NCBI GenBank assembly: GCA_023435925.1
Contig: JAEZLF010000187.1
Coordinates: forward strand, 1 to 54,110
Reading direction: 5' to 3'
Source: Bacillota bacterium
GTDB taxonomy: Bacteria; Bacillota; Clostridia; Acetivibrionales; DTU013
DNA length: 54,110 bases
The stretch's first letter is position 1. Every line of letters starts with the position of its first letter. The notes beneath the pieces are model-generated. The model was not told the origin of the DNA. It worked only from the letters and a program-made list of their open reading frames with translations, and did not search any database. This document shows positions 1-8,950 of the stretch, piece after piece. Both the position numbers and the translations under genes were made by a program.

Positions 1-128
1 TTGCCATCTGGCTTCCTTCAGATTCGCAGTCACCCACGACACCCTTGCCATTGGCTATGTCCTTCCCACTACCGGGCGGACTCGGGACTTACACCCGTTG
101 AAACGTGCGCCCGCCGGGCGCACTATAC
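1..128. repeat. Possible end of a dispersed repeat or mobile-element remnant
   Basis: This stretch has no convincing coding sequence. It is richer in C and G than the flanking gene and ends in a perfect hairpin at 105-123 (stem GTGCGCCC, loop GCC, stem GGGCGCAC). Similar sequence ending in a GGGCGCAC hairpin is, from memory, a common dispersed non-coding repeat of Firmicutes genomes near transposases. No transposase is visible here, and the element runs off the left edge. The identity is a guess; only the hairpin and the absence of a gene are seen directly. Confidence 0.3.
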
Positions 129-168
129 ACAAGAGGCTATGGACAGATTACTTCCCATAGCCTCTTGT
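129..168 (-). terminator. 14-bp stem-loop downstream of the chemoreceptor gene
   Basis: A perfect inverted repeat (ACAAGAGGCTATGG at 129-142 with its complement at 155-168, 12-nt loop) lies 31 bases past the stop of the chemoreceptor gene. There is no T tract after the stem on either strand, so it may be an mRNA 3'-end stabiliser rather than a classical intrinsic terminator. Confidence 0.5.
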
Positions 169-199
169 AATACTTCGTTCCTGATGTGACAACAATATT

Positions 200-2236
200 T
201 TACAGTTTGAAGCTTCTGATCAGGCCCGCCAGCTCTTCAGACATAACTGCCATTGCTTTTGAAGAGGTAACAATTGATTCTGTTAAAGCAATCTGTTCTT
301 CACTGGATGCCGATACCCCTTCGGAATTAGCGGCAAACTCCTGGCTTGTCTCGTTAATTTGCTGCATCGCATTCTCAAAATCGCGGCTAGTTCCAGTCAT
401 AATTTTTACACTTTGTGTAACATCAGCTACGATATTCTTAAGCCGTTCAGCCTGTCCGTTTATTTCCGAGAAAATATCTCCGTTTTCTTTGATAGCCTTT
501 ACGCTGGAGTTTACAGATTTTACACTGCTATCCATTTTATTAACAGCTGTGTCAACCCCTTTTCTAATGTCTACAATCAGTTTTGCTATTCTTCTGCTGG
601 CGTCCGCAGACTCTTCAGCCAGTTTTCTAATTTCATCGGCAACCACGCTGAACCCCTTGCCCGCTTCTCCAGCTCTTGCCGCTTCAATAGCGGCATTTAG
701 AGCAAGCAAGTTCGTCTGTTCGGCAATACCGCTTATTATTTCAATAATCTGCCCTATTTGATTCGAGGTGTTACCCAAATCGGTAATAACCCTCGAAACT
801 CCTTCCGTATCATCTTTCAAATTGTTGATCCTATCAATGGATTCGCCAACCGACTTGCTCCCTCTGGCAACATCCTCTATCATATGCACAGTAGTTTTTT
901 CCATATGATCCGTGCTAGCATTCACTTCATTGATCTGCTTCATTAAATTACTCAGGTTTGACAGTGCAGAATCGATCTGGATGGATTGTTCTTCCGCACC
1001 GGAGGCAATTTCCAGAATTGTGCTTCCCACATCCTCAGCTGCCTTGCCGACCTGCTCGCCTGAAGCATACAATTCCTGGCTTGATGCAGCAACCTGATCC
1101 GATGCATCGGTTATCTGTATTATAATTGTTTTCAGATTCTGGATCATAGTGGCAAAAGAATTTGACAGCTTACCCAGTTCATCCTTTCTCTTCAGAGAAT
1201 TGTCCGAAATTTTCACCGTCAAATCCCAATTTGCCAGTCGCTCCGCTTGTTCGGCAGTAACAAGTATGGGTTTCGTAATTCTTCTGGAAGAAAAGTAAAT
1301 GATAATCGATGTCAGAAGAATACTGAGTAATATAACTCCAAACAATATAGACTTTAGGTTATTGATAATTTCCATGTATGCCGCAACCGGCTTATAGGAC
1401 AATATGTACATACCATTCTTGCTGCTGTTGCTGAAAGCAGCAATATAATCAATTCCGTCCAAGGTGAAGAAACCTGTCCCGGTTTTCTCCGTTTTAATGG
1501 TATTATAAAAGTCCTGCAACCCACTCTCCTCATTCTGGAAATCCAAAGTGAAAATATGCTCCGGCTCATGTGATGAAAGAACAAGACCTTCAGCATTCAA
1601 AATAAGTGTTTTAAAATCATCCTCCGTGGAATTATTATCAATGATTTTTTGGGAGACATTGTTCAATTCTATGGCCACCCCTACTGTGCCCAAGTGTTTG
1701 TCATTGTTCTTGACTGGGGCAATAATTGCAAATACAGGCCGTCCGGTAGTAGGTGAAGCTGTTGCATTTCTTATTAGTATACTTTCGGTACTACCTACTT
1801 CTTTGTTCTCCCATCCGACAGATTTACCTCCTATTCCGTCTGCGATATCCTTGTTTTTATACATTACGTATAGATTCTCAAAAAGACCATTACCCAATTT
1901 AAAGATATCCTCTAGATTTTTTGAAATATCCCGCAATTCCGTTTCGCTTGGATCCGTAGAACTAATAGTGGCGTTGTTTAACATGTTAATAATATTGGGC
2001 TGCAAAGCGATAGCCTGAACCTGCCTTTCCAGGTCGGACACGGCTAATTCGAATTGGTTCCTCTTTTCAACAGCAATGTTTAATAATCCGTTACTGGCTG
2101 AATCTGTCAAAGACTTTTGTGATAAATAACTAGATGCAAACAAACTAACCAACATGGGTATTAACATACAAAGAACAGATACTGCAAAAACTCTCCAACT
2201 CAGTCCCTTGAATCGATCAAATACTTTGATGCTCAT
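200..2236 (-). CDS. Methyl-accepting chemotaxis protein, membrane-bound, Cache-type sensor
   Basis: A transmembrane chemoreceptor of 678 residues that passes an extracellular ligand signal to CheW/CheA. A first membrane segment lies at about residues 14-35, followed by a large extracellular region (about 36-285) typical of a double Cache domain, a second membrane segment at about 290-312, a HAMP linker (starting RRITKP), and a long helical signalling domain. The conserved hairpin tip is visible (AIEAARAGEAGKGFSVVADE). There is no C-terminal CheR-tether pentapeptide; the protein ends SFKL. The ribosome site AGGAGGG sits 7 bases before the ATG. No che genes are nearby, so this is an orphan receptor. 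The ligand cannot be told from sequence. Confidence 0.95.
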   Translation of the reverse strand: MSIKVFDRFKGLSWRVFAVSVLCMLIPMLVSLFASSYLSQKSLTDSASNGLLNIAVEKRNQFELAVSDLERQVQAIALQPNIINMLNNATISSTDPSETELRDISKNLEDIFKLGNGLFENLYVMYKNKDIADGIGGKSVGWENKEVGSTESILIRNATASPTTGRPVFAIIAPVKNNDKHLGTVGVAIELNNVSQKIIDNNSTEDDFKTLILNAEGLVLSSHEPEHIFTLDFQNEESGLQDFYNTIKTEKTGTGFFTLDGIDYIAAFSNSSKNGMYILSYKPVAAYMEIINNLKSILFGVILLSILLTSIIIYFSSRRITKPILVTAEQAERLANWDLTVKISDNSLKRKDELGKLSNSFATMIQNLKTIIIQITDASDQVAASSQELYASGEQVGKAAEDVGSTILEIASGAEEQSIQIDSALSNLSNLMKQINEVNASTDHMEKTTVHMIEDVARGSKSVGESIDRINNLKDDTEGVSRVITDLGNTSNQIGQIIEIISGIAEQTNLLALNAAIEAARAGEAGKGFSVVADEIRKLAEESADASRRIAKLIVDIRKGVDTAVNKMDSSVKSVNSSVKAIKENGDIFSEINGQAERLKNIVADVTQSVKIMTGTSRDFENAMQQINETSQEFAANSEGVSASSEEQIALTESIVTSSKAMAVMSEELAGLIRSFKL

Positions 2237-2516
2237 CTGTTACCCTCCTGTTTTATTTTCGCATATTATATAATTTAGGCCGACAATTAAAATATGAAAT
2301 AAATTATCAGCAACAAATTATCATCGTATAGCTTTTTATCCAGGCATTTACATAAGTCGGAACAGTTATATGATACCAACGTATTATCTAGTATAATCAT
2401 ATGTTTTATCGGAATATAATTAATTTTGTGAACATTCGATCTACTATTCAGGAAGAATCTTTGCTTTTGTCTTTTATTATATAGTTTTACAAATTCTTTA
2501 TACTTCCTTCACAAGG

Positions 2517-2810
2517 CTAGATGAACCTGCTCAGGTATCAACAGCAATATGTCTTTTATACTTGACCCAAGAATATTTGGAAAACAATACAGGCTATTAC
2601 ATCGGGAAATCTGATACTGACTGGTAGCTTGTTGTTTATGGAACCCTCTCCCATGTAGAATGGACCATTACCTCCACGATCCCAATGGATGAGGTGCTAT
2701 CAAATATAAAAATGCTGGAATTATATGCGGTCATTTGCTCTCTTGCAACAATAATGATCAGATATATTTATACAAGAACCGTCACAAATAAATTATCGTA
2801 TTTATTGTAA
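2517..2810 (+). pseudogene. Decayed Cache sensor domain fragment (chemoreceptor or YesM-like kinase)
   Basis: In one plus-strand frame, 2517-2810 reads as the distal part of a Cache sensor plus the following membrane segment. Recognisable pieces are NNTGYYIGKSDTDW, then a stop (TAG 2625-2627), then VEWTITSTIPMDEVLSNI and a hydrophobic stretch AVICSLATIMI, ending at TAA 2808-2810. The W-x-I-x-x-x-I-P-x-D-E-V-L pattern is the usual end of a dCache domain before the second membrane helix. No start codon, HAMP or output domain remains. It lies between two chemoreceptor genes and may be debris of a third sensor. Read by eye; no alignment was run. Confidence 0.55.
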
Positions 2811-2922
2811 AAAATTTTATAAAATAAAGGAAAATAGGAATTCTTTGTAGAACATTGTGTTTAATATGTCATATTTTAATAATGAGAAATGACATAATTG
2901 GTCGTTTAATTAAATACAACTG

Positions 2923-2948
2923 AAGATAAGGTTGCAATGTCTTATCTT
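2923..2948 (+). promoter_or_regulatory. Stem-loop just upstream of the soluble chemoreceptor ribosome site
   Basis: An 8-bp inverted repeat (AAGATAAG / CTTATCTT, 10-nt loop) ends two bases before the AAGGAGAGG ribosome site. It could modulate translation or mark the 5' end of the transcript. Nothing more can be said. Confidence 0.3.
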
Positions 2949-2962
2949 GAAGGAGAGGCAAT

Positions 2963-3832
2963 ATGCAAGAAAAGTATTTGAAAGCCTTTTTGGAAATTAT
3001 GCCGGCACTCAAGGAAATCATGCAGGACGATATGACCTACCTGGTTGTTGATGTAAAAGAAAGAACTCTTATTGCTCTTGAAGAAGGACAAAGTTTGAAA
3101 ACACCATATAGGCTTGGACATAAGTATACAGATGATCAATGGGTGAATTTTGAACACATAGTAAAGACTAAAAAAAGATTCCCATCCATTATTCCAAAGC
3201 GCTTTTTCGGAGAATTTGCCAGTGGACTTCTGAATCCTATAATAGATGAAAATGGAGAGGTCGTAGCTCTTATTTCTGTTTCAAAGAGTCTGAAAAAGGA
3301 ATTTGAGCTTGAGGAAAGAGTAAATCAGATTTTTTCCTCCATGGAGCAGTTGAATTCGGGTATCGAGGAGGTCGCATCAAGCTCTCAGTTTTTATCGACG
3401 TTTATTAAGGAGACATTGGAATTCAGTGATAAAACACAGGAAAAAATCAAGGAAATTGACAGTATCATTCAGGTCATCAAGAATATTTCTTCTCAATCAA
3501 ACCTCCTCGCGTTGAATGCCAATATTGAAGCGGCAAGGGCAGGTGAAGCAGGAAGGGGCTTCAGCGTTGTTGCCAATGAAATGGGAAAGCTATCGAAGCT
3601 GAGCAAAGAATCGGCTGAGAAGGTTGCAAAATCACTCCTGGAGATGAAGCAGGCAATAGAGACCATTGGTGAGCAGATTAACAAAACAAACATAACATCT
3701 GAGACGCAGGCAGCGGCAACTGAAGAAATAGCTGCAACTACGGATAGTGTTGTTGGAATAGTCAAAGAACTTTCGCAAACTGTAAAGAGGAAATCAATAG
3801 ATGAAATGCTTGCCGAGCTTGAAAATGTATGA
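2963..3832 (+). CDS. Soluble methyl-accepting chemotaxis-like protein
   Basis: A 289-residue cytoplasmic signal transducer without membrane segments. The N-terminal ~120 residues form a small sensor-like domain (conserved-looking stretch FGEFASGLLNPIIDENGEVV). The rest is a shortened MCP signalling hairpin with the tip NIEAARAGEAGRGFSVVANE. It is much shorter than ordinary receptors and lacks HAMP, like Bacillus YfmS-type soluble transducers. The start is fixed by GGAGAGG 6 bases before ATG. It is transcribed divergently from the membrane receptor. The C-terminus (SIDEMLAELENV) departs from the usual methylation-helix sequence, so adaptation may be limited. Confident in family, not in signal. 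Confidence 0.9.
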   Translation: MQEKYLKAFLEIMPALKEIMQDDMTYLVVDVKERTLIALEEGQSLKTPYRLGHKYTDDQWVNFEHIVKTKKRFPSIIPKRFFGEFASGLLNPIIDENGEVVALISVSKSLKKEFELEERVNQIFSSMEQLNSGIEEVASSSQFLSTFIKETLEFSDKTQEKIKEIDSIIQVIKNISSQSNLLALNANIEAARAGEAGRGFSVVANEMGKLSKLSKESAEKVAKSLLEMKQAIETIGEQINKTNITSETQAAATEEIAATTDSVVGIVKELSQTVKRKSIDEMLAELENV

Positions 3833-3911
3833 TTAGATTTATAAAGCTTTACATGTAAGCACTGTAATCATATATCCAGTTGTTTGTCACGTTTTTCATG
3901 TGAATCGCCTG

Positions 3912-4083
3912 TTACACCTTTATCGTTTCGGCATACCCGCGTATTAGGCTCAGTGGGGTTCGCAGCTTTTCAGGTGCCACAGATAAAGAAACCTTACTCA
4001 CAATTATTGCGGACATCGTATATGTTTTGGTGCCTTCGAGTGTCAGCGTATTACTGTCGGTCGCAAGATGTACAAACGCATGC
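3912..4083 (-). pseudogene. Possible remnant carrying a histidine-kinase H-box-like motif
   Basis: No intact gene lies in this gap, but the minus strand reads an open stretch ending ...EKLRTPLSLIRGYAETIKV then TAA (3912-3914). LRTPLSLIRGYAE closely resembles the region after the phosphorylated histidine of sensor kinases (consensus SHELRTPLxxIxGYxE). Here the His position reads P and an extra K is present, so it could not be a working phospho-acceptor. The upstream part of the frame is not recognisable. The likeness rests on about 13 residues and may be chance. Confidence 0.3.
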
Positions 4084-4815
4084 TTATTCCCTGAAAATAT
4101 CCGCTGCAGATAATTCCAAACCCTTGAAATGAATGGATCTTACTACATCATGGCATTCATAGGTGATCATGTCCGTAAGCTCCTGTTCCACAAAATAATA
4201 CTGTGTCACCTTCATATGTTTGGGATCGACAACCCAATATTCGCTGACACCACCTGTCATGTATACATTTAGCTTTCTGACATAATCGCGGCTTCTGGTC
4301 TGAGGAGAGAGTATTTCGACAACCAATGCCGGAATTCCGGTATATCGGTCCTTTTCGTTCCTCTGCTCGGCATAATCGCAGGAGATCAGTATGTCAGGCT
4401 GCACAACATTTTTACTATCTGCTACCTCGCTTTTCAGGGTAACATCAAAGGGTGCTGCAAACACACGGCACTTTTTCCCCCTGAACCAGTTCGCCATATC
4501 ATTGAACATATTGGAAAGTATGATCTGGTGCTTCACACCGGGTGAAGACAGCAGGAATACCTCCCCGTCAATATACTCGTACCTTTCCTCATTTCCTTCG
4601 GTAATCTCCATAAACTCTTCATAGGTAACCCTTTTACCGGAATAGGTATACGCGGCGCTGCCGTCTTTTATCATAAGATATCCTTCCGACGGGTCTTCAT
4701 ATTTACTAAGACGGGCTATGATGCGGTCATTTTTCGTGATAAAGATATTTTTATCCTCGCACATCTTCAGATATTTGCCAAAAGAATTCTTCATATCGGT
4801 AGCACTGACCTTCAT
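4084..4815 (-). CDS. Phd/YefM-like N-terminus fused to Uma2-family nuclease
   Basis: A 243-residue two-part protein. Residues 1-45 (MKVSATDMKNSFGKYL ... NDRIIARLSKYE) look like the DNA-binding N-terminal domain of Phd/YefM antitoxins. Residues ~60-240 are a Uma2 (DUF820) domain of the PD-(D/E)XK superfamily: VQPDILI supplies the acidic residue, ALVVEILSP the following Glu, and EYWVVDPK the conserved end. The ribosome site TTGGAGGTG precedes the ATG. It stands alone, with a consensus promoter and a palindrome between promoter and start that could be its own operator. The function of Uma2 proteins is not established. The unusual point is that the antitoxin-like domain and the putative nuclease share one chain. 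Confidence 0.85.
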   Translation of the reverse strand: MKVSATDMKNSFGKYLKMCEDKNIFITKNDRIIARLSKYEDPSEGYLMIKDGSAAYTYSGKRVTYEEFMEITEGNEERYEYIDGEVFLLSSPGVKHQIILSNMFNDMANWFRGKKCRVFAAPFDVTLKSEVADSKNVVQPDILISCDYAEQRNEKDRYTGIPALVVEILSPQTRSRDYVRKLNVYMTGGVSEYWVVDPKHMKVTQYYFVEQELTDMITYECHDVVRSIHFKGLELSAADIFRE

Positions 4816-4830
4816 GAAACAACACCTCCA

Positions 4831-4847
4831 ATAGCTTTGATAGCTAT
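4831..4847. promoter_or_regulatory. Palindromic operator candidate for the Phd-Uma2 gene
   Basis: A perfect interrupted palindrome, ATAGCT-N5-AGCTAT, lies between the -10 box and the ribosome site of the Phd-Uma2 gene. Phd/YefM proteins autoregulate through short palindromes in this position, so autoregulation is a reasonable inference. The exact AGCTAT half-site is not a known consensus. Confidence 0.45.
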
Positions 4848-4876
4848 ATTATATGATATAATTGGCTGATTGTAAA
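4848..4876 (-). promoter_or_regulatory. Sigma-A type promoter of the Phd-Uma2 gene
   Basis: On the minus strand, -35 TTTACA (4871-4876) and -10 TATAAT (4848-4853) are separated by exactly 17 bp. The predicted transcript starts a few bases before the palindrome at 4831-4847. Confidence 0.6.
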
Positions 4877-5324
4877 TATAATATTGGCTATTTTATGCTA
4901 GCATTATAGATAATGCAACAAAACGTGTACGCACATGATAGATAAGGTGCTTGGATACCTTGCAAAAGTCCGGTTAAGTCGATTGCCGATGTTTAAGTGA
5001 GCAGTCAACTATTATCTCCACCATAGCTAAAAAGTCTTTTAATGAGTAAACAGGGTTGGACAAAAACCCCATATAATATAGAGTAGGTCTAATTTGCGTC
5101 TGATTTTGAAAAATTTCCTTTCGTATACTTCTGTACCCATCCTGCTATCCGCTTTATTTCGTCCCACATCTGGCGTGTCCTTGTTTAGAGCAATGTAACC
5201 AAACATCTATTCAAAATCTTTGCTTCAAGTGATTTGATCTGGAGATATGTTACAATTTAATTGGTTGGCAGATTTATTGTACTCTCAATTTTGTTCAATA
5301 AAGACATCATTGAAGCGGTACGCA
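4877..5324. other. Intergenic stretch without a convincing gene
   Basis: About 450 bases separate the Phd-Uma2 promoter from the end of the nuclease gene. The minus strand contains broken reading frames at about 5080-5240 (including TRQMWDEIKRIAGWVQKY between stops) and a ~34-codon ORF near 4970-5075 starting MGFLSNPVYS. Neither is recognised. They could be debris of an older gene. No clear terminator was found. Confidence 0.4.
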
Positions 5325-6017
5325 TTAATGCATGGAACATATGATTGTTGAAAAATCGTAGAAAATGTGACCTAGTTCCAATCTCCTATCCTCAATCATA
5401 TATATGCTTTCACACAGGCAAAAGTTCTTGTCGCCGTCATCCACTAATATATCAATATCTTTGTTGATAATTGGGTGTAATTTTTCATGATGTAGCTTGG
5501 AAATGTTTAAAGCATTAGACTTAATATCAATACTTTTGACAACAAAACCAAACATAATATTTCTGTTATGAAATGAAGAATATTTAGGAGGGAAGATCAC
5601 AAATCTACAAATACCTTCACTGATGTATAAATCATTTAGCGTTCCACTTCCATCAATCCGTTTACACTCAACCGTATAATAGTCTCTATTATTTCCAAAC
5701 AACCAATTGGTGGATACCACCTTTATGTCAGCTCGTCCGGAATATGTGTCGGTATCTGAAGAATAGTTTTCCAGCGCTTCCGACATAAATCTTACAGCAA
5801 TTCCCGATAATCCTGTTCTTAACCGAATGTCGTCATTTTCAAGATAATTTTCAAGTAAATGATTTCTGATTTTTTCCTCATGATTTGCTATTCGTCTTTT
5901 ATTTGCAATACAATCTTCTTTCATTATATTACTGCATTCTATTAAAGCTTCTATGATGACGCTATATAAACCTTTTTGGAAGTCATGGTTTAACGATTGT
6001 GATAAAAATCCGCTCAC
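5325..6017 (-). CDS. Predicted restriction endonuclease partner, PD-(D/E)XK-like
   Basis: A 230-residue protein, last gene of the restriction-modification operon. It starts with GTG that shares its G with the methyltransferase stop (TAGTG), so translation is coupled. The central part GRADIKVVSTNW...YYTVECKRIDG has the D-x(n)-E-C-K layout of PD-(D/E)XK nucleases. The N-terminal ~70 residues are charged and helical. No family name is recognised with certainty. The role as the cleaving subunit is inferred from this motif and from the gene order controller-methylase-this protein. A minority alternative is an accessory specificity or repair protein. Confidence 0.7.
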   Translation of the reverse strand: MSGFLSQSLNHDFQKGLYSVIIEALIECSNIMKEDCIANKRRIANHEEKIRNHLLENYLENDDIRLRTGLSGIAVRFMSEALENYSSDTDTYSGRADIKVVSTNWLFGNNRDYYTVECKRIDGSGTLNDLYISEGICRFVIFPPKYSSFHNRNIMFGFVVKSIDIKSNALNISKLHHEKLHPIINKDIDILVDDGDKNFCLCESIYMIEDRRLELGHIFYDFSTIICSMH

Positions 6018-8950
6018 TATTCTTCACCACCTACTCCTGTCATAATTTGATCTATTACCTCAGCAAGATCAAGTTCGGCAATAGCCGGATGCCAATATTT
6101 ATAATAATTTAGCTTTACGATAAAAAACGAATTTTTGCCAAAATGGATAACATCCCTCAATTGATAAAATCTATCATTACAACGGAAGATATTGAATCTA
6201 GTCAACAGCTCTTTATTGGCGTCTGTAATTTTTGACACACGCATATCTGTCTCATAATGTTCATCTGATATACACAATTCAAACACTGAGAATTTATTTA
6301 ATATGTCTGGATATAGCACAACAGAAATATGCTTTCCAGCTTTATTATAGACCTTAGAGAATTGATTAATGAAGCATTCGCTGTACAACTTTAAATTATC
6401 AACAGATACTTTTCTGTAAGTACTCGTCTCTGCTGAGTTTATCAGTTCCGGAATCTGGATATTTATAGCATAGTCCAGGAATTTATTATTTTGTAAACCG
6501 AACGAACGTAAAACCATCGCATCAAGTTCTTTAATTTCACTGTCCAATTCAGAGGAATTTGAAAATTCTATTTGCTTTTTCACGTTTTGTATAAGATCTA
6601 CTTTTTCTACTATGTCTTTACTATATAAATATGGAAATGTCAATACTTCCTCCATAAAGCGCTGCTCACGCTCAATGCCAATGGATGATCCCAACATTAA
6701 ATTTAAATATGCATATAATGATGAATTCAACAGTCCAACCAGGTTCAATAAAAAGGATTTTTTCTCTGGTGTTCCTTTTATTAAATACATCGTTTCTTTT
6801 GCGACAAAAGAATCCTCACAGTAAGCTGATTTCAATTTATAATTACTGCAATCAATTCCTTTGGAGGTCAATACATATGGCGGATCAAAAAGTGCTTTTT
6901 CTCTAGGCCGATGTATATAACCTTTACTAAATTCAGATGTACTGCCGGAATTCACAAAGAAATGATCTACACCATTTTGTGAATCCAACATCCTTCTTCC
7001 TACCAAATGCTGAGCATCCAACATATCTCCATCGTGATATTGAACTCCCGCTCCCCAGACTACTTCAGGTTCTTGCTGTTCAAGTTCATTAATAATTGCT
7101 GGAAATTGTCTTTTTAAATTGATAATCAAGTCTAGGTCTCCCGAAAATCCGTAGACAATAGTTTTCCAGACCCAGTCGTATTGATGTAGTATACTCTGGA
7201 CAATTCTTTTTACATCATTCTTTTCGATAACAATTATATTAAATAATTTAAAAAAAATATTGGGCTTAACGGATGTATAGGTTATCCTGTTGCCTAAATT
7301 ATCTCCCTTTTCATACTTAAACGATATAATAACAGCGGGAGCATCGGCGTTTTTGAAAACTAATTTTCTGACTGAGGACATCTCAAAGATATAATGAATT
7401 TTTGTTTTTTCCAGCAAAAATCTGCGAAATTCCTTAGCCGGTTTTTTTTGGTTATAAAGGAGCTTGGAGTGCAATATAAAACAGCAAACTGTATTTTCAC
7501 TGCTAAAATCTTTTGCCCTAAATACAAAACTTCTGCCTATCTCATTGTTTTGTTGCTTATCTTCCAGACCTCTTTCTTTGCAATATTTAAGGTGAAGACC
7601 TTCCCTAACATTACCCCAAGGGGGATTACCTATTATAAAATTAAAATCAATGTTTTTGAGGACAGATAATTTCTCTTCGTCAAAGAAATCGCTCACAAAC
7701 AAGTTTATTCCCTTAAGGTTTGGTAATGTAAATTGCGATAAAGTCTTAGGATCCTTATAATCCATTACGGTCAGGTAAAGCGAAAAAATTGTGATGTCTA
7801 TGGCTTCTTCGTTGATATCAATACCATAAATATTTTCTGTCAAAAGTGACTTAAGAATAACGTCATCTTCACAATATACCTTATCATCCAAGTTTTCCTC
7901 AACAATTCGCCGATAACTATCCACAAGGAAAACACCCGACCCGCATGCCGGATCTAAAATTCTATATTTCGAGTTTTCCTTTAAAAATGCAAGCGTTGTC
8001 TTGTCAAGGATATATTCCACAAGATAGTTCGGCGTATAAAACGCATTATCCTTTGCGCGTGCTTCATTGCCGAGCAATATCTCATAGATATTACTGATTA
8101 GCTCAACCGGGATTATGTTAAAATCATACAATGCAAACATTGACATTTGCCCGTCATATAATAGAGATGAGCCTTCTAAAAAATCGGCTAGAAGATTAAA
8201 AACACTTTCTGTTAATTCCGAGTCATGAATTTCATTGCCTAATTCAAATAAGTTGCCATTAAATTTCAGTTTAAGATATGAAAACAAATCATACAGTGCT
8301 TCCTTTTCTCTTATAACTCGCAGCAGTTCTTTTCTGGACTGCTCTATGTCATCTGAAAAATTACCATATGATAAGTCAACACCCCTGTCAATCAGATACC
8401 TAATAAAAATGAGCCTTAAAACAAGCTTGGTGGCAAATTTCACATGATAGGTTTCCTTCAACTTACTCGTTAAGTAAGTAATGTTGGACAATAAGTATTC
8501 ATTCAGTTTGCTCGAAGAATAATTAGTTGAATACCTATGCCAAAAAGTCGGACTTGATATCTCAAAATAAGAAAAATCACTATCTTCATGGCAGCTACTA
8601 ATATCCATTCTAAAAACTTCATTTAAGACATGTGATTCTATATCTATTGACGTTCCATTATAAACTTTAACTGTATTATTATCACAAAAGAATACGATGG
8701 GAATCTGAGCGTTCCATACCTGTTTACTAATCTTCTTAAATAAAGCTTCATCAAAGCATTTTTCAAAAAATAAAACAAATGGTCTTTCATCTAAGAAATA
8801 AACTGCATATGGCTTAACCTCAAAAAGTACTTTAACAGTATGGGAAGGGTATTTTAAGCAACTAATATCCTTGAATCTCACAAGATTTTCGGAGTTTCCA
8901 TAACCGAGCCGCGATATAATCGTTTCAATCGGCAACTGGTATTTACTCAT
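6017..8950 (-). CDS. N6-adenine DNA methyltransferase of an R-M system, Eco57I-like
   Basis: A 977-residue gamma-class adenine methyltransferase. AdoMet motif I (ILDPACGSGVFLVDSYRRI) comes before catalytic motif IV (NPPWG), with a following C-terminal region resembling target-recognition domains of Eco57I-like enzymes. The ~150-residue N-terminus (ERPFVLFFEK ... IPIVFFCDNNTVKVYNG) resembles the N-terminal nuclease-like region found in type I R and type IIG proteins. A possible E-x-K (FEVK) is present, but a complete active site is not evident. The ATG overlaps the controller stop (ATGA). Together with the downstream PD-(D/E)XK-like protein it makes a self-contained system. Recognition sequence unknown; methylation of host DNA is the expected protective role. 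Confidence 0.9.
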   Translation of the reverse strand: MSKYQLPIETIISRLGYGNSENLVRFKDISCLKYPSHTVKVLFEVKPYAVYFLDERPFVLFFEKCFDEALFKKISKQVWNAQIPIVFFCDNNTVKVYNGTSIDIESHVLNEVFRMDISSCHEDSDFSYFEISSPTFWHRYSTNYSSSKLNEYLLSNITYLTSKLKETYHVKFATKLVLRLIFIRYLIDRGVDLSYGNFSDDIEQSRKELLRVIREKEALYDLFSYLKLKFNGNLFELGNEIHDSELTESVFNLLADFLEGSSLLYDGQMSMFALYDFNIIPVELISNIYEILLGNEARAKDNAFYTPNYLVEYILDKTTLAFLKENSKYRILDPACGSGVFLVDSYRRIVEENLDDKVYCEDDVILKSLLTENIYGIDINEEAIDITIFSLYLTVMDYKDPKTLSQFTLPNLKGINLFVSDFFDEEKLSVLKNIDFNFIIGNPPWGNVREGLHLKYCKERGLEDKQQNNEIGRSFVFRAKDFSSENTVCCFILHSKLLYNQKKPAKEFRRFLLEKTKIHYIFEMSSVRKLVFKNADAPAVIISFKYEKGDNLGNRITYTSVKPNIFFKLFNIIVIEKNDVKRIVQSILHQYDWVWKTIVYGFSGDLDLIINLKRQFPAIINELEQQEPEVVWGAGVQYHDGDMLDAQHLVGRRMLDSQNGVDHFFVNSGSTSEFSKGYIHRPREKALFDPPYVLTSKGIDCSNYKLKSAYCEDSFVAKETMYLIKGTPEKKSFLLNLVGLLNSSLYAYLNLMLGSSIGIEREQRFMEEVLTFPYLYSKDIVEKVDLIQNVKKQIEFSNSSELDSEIKELDAMVLRSFGLQNNKFLDYAINIQIPELINSAETSTYRKVSVDNLKLYSECFINQFSKVYNKAGKHISVVLYPDILNKFSVFELCISDEHYETDMRVSKITDANKELLTRFNIFRCNDRFYQLRDVIHFGKNSFFIVKLNYYKYWHPAIAELDLAEVIDQIMTGVGGEE

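Noticed and set aside
3884..4132. 82-codon plus-strand open frame between the soluble chemoreceptor and the Phd-Uma2 gene
   Set aside because: No ribosome site, no recognisable sequence, and it overlaps the 3' end of the Phd-Uma2 gene on the opposite strand; the minus-strand reading is more protein-like.
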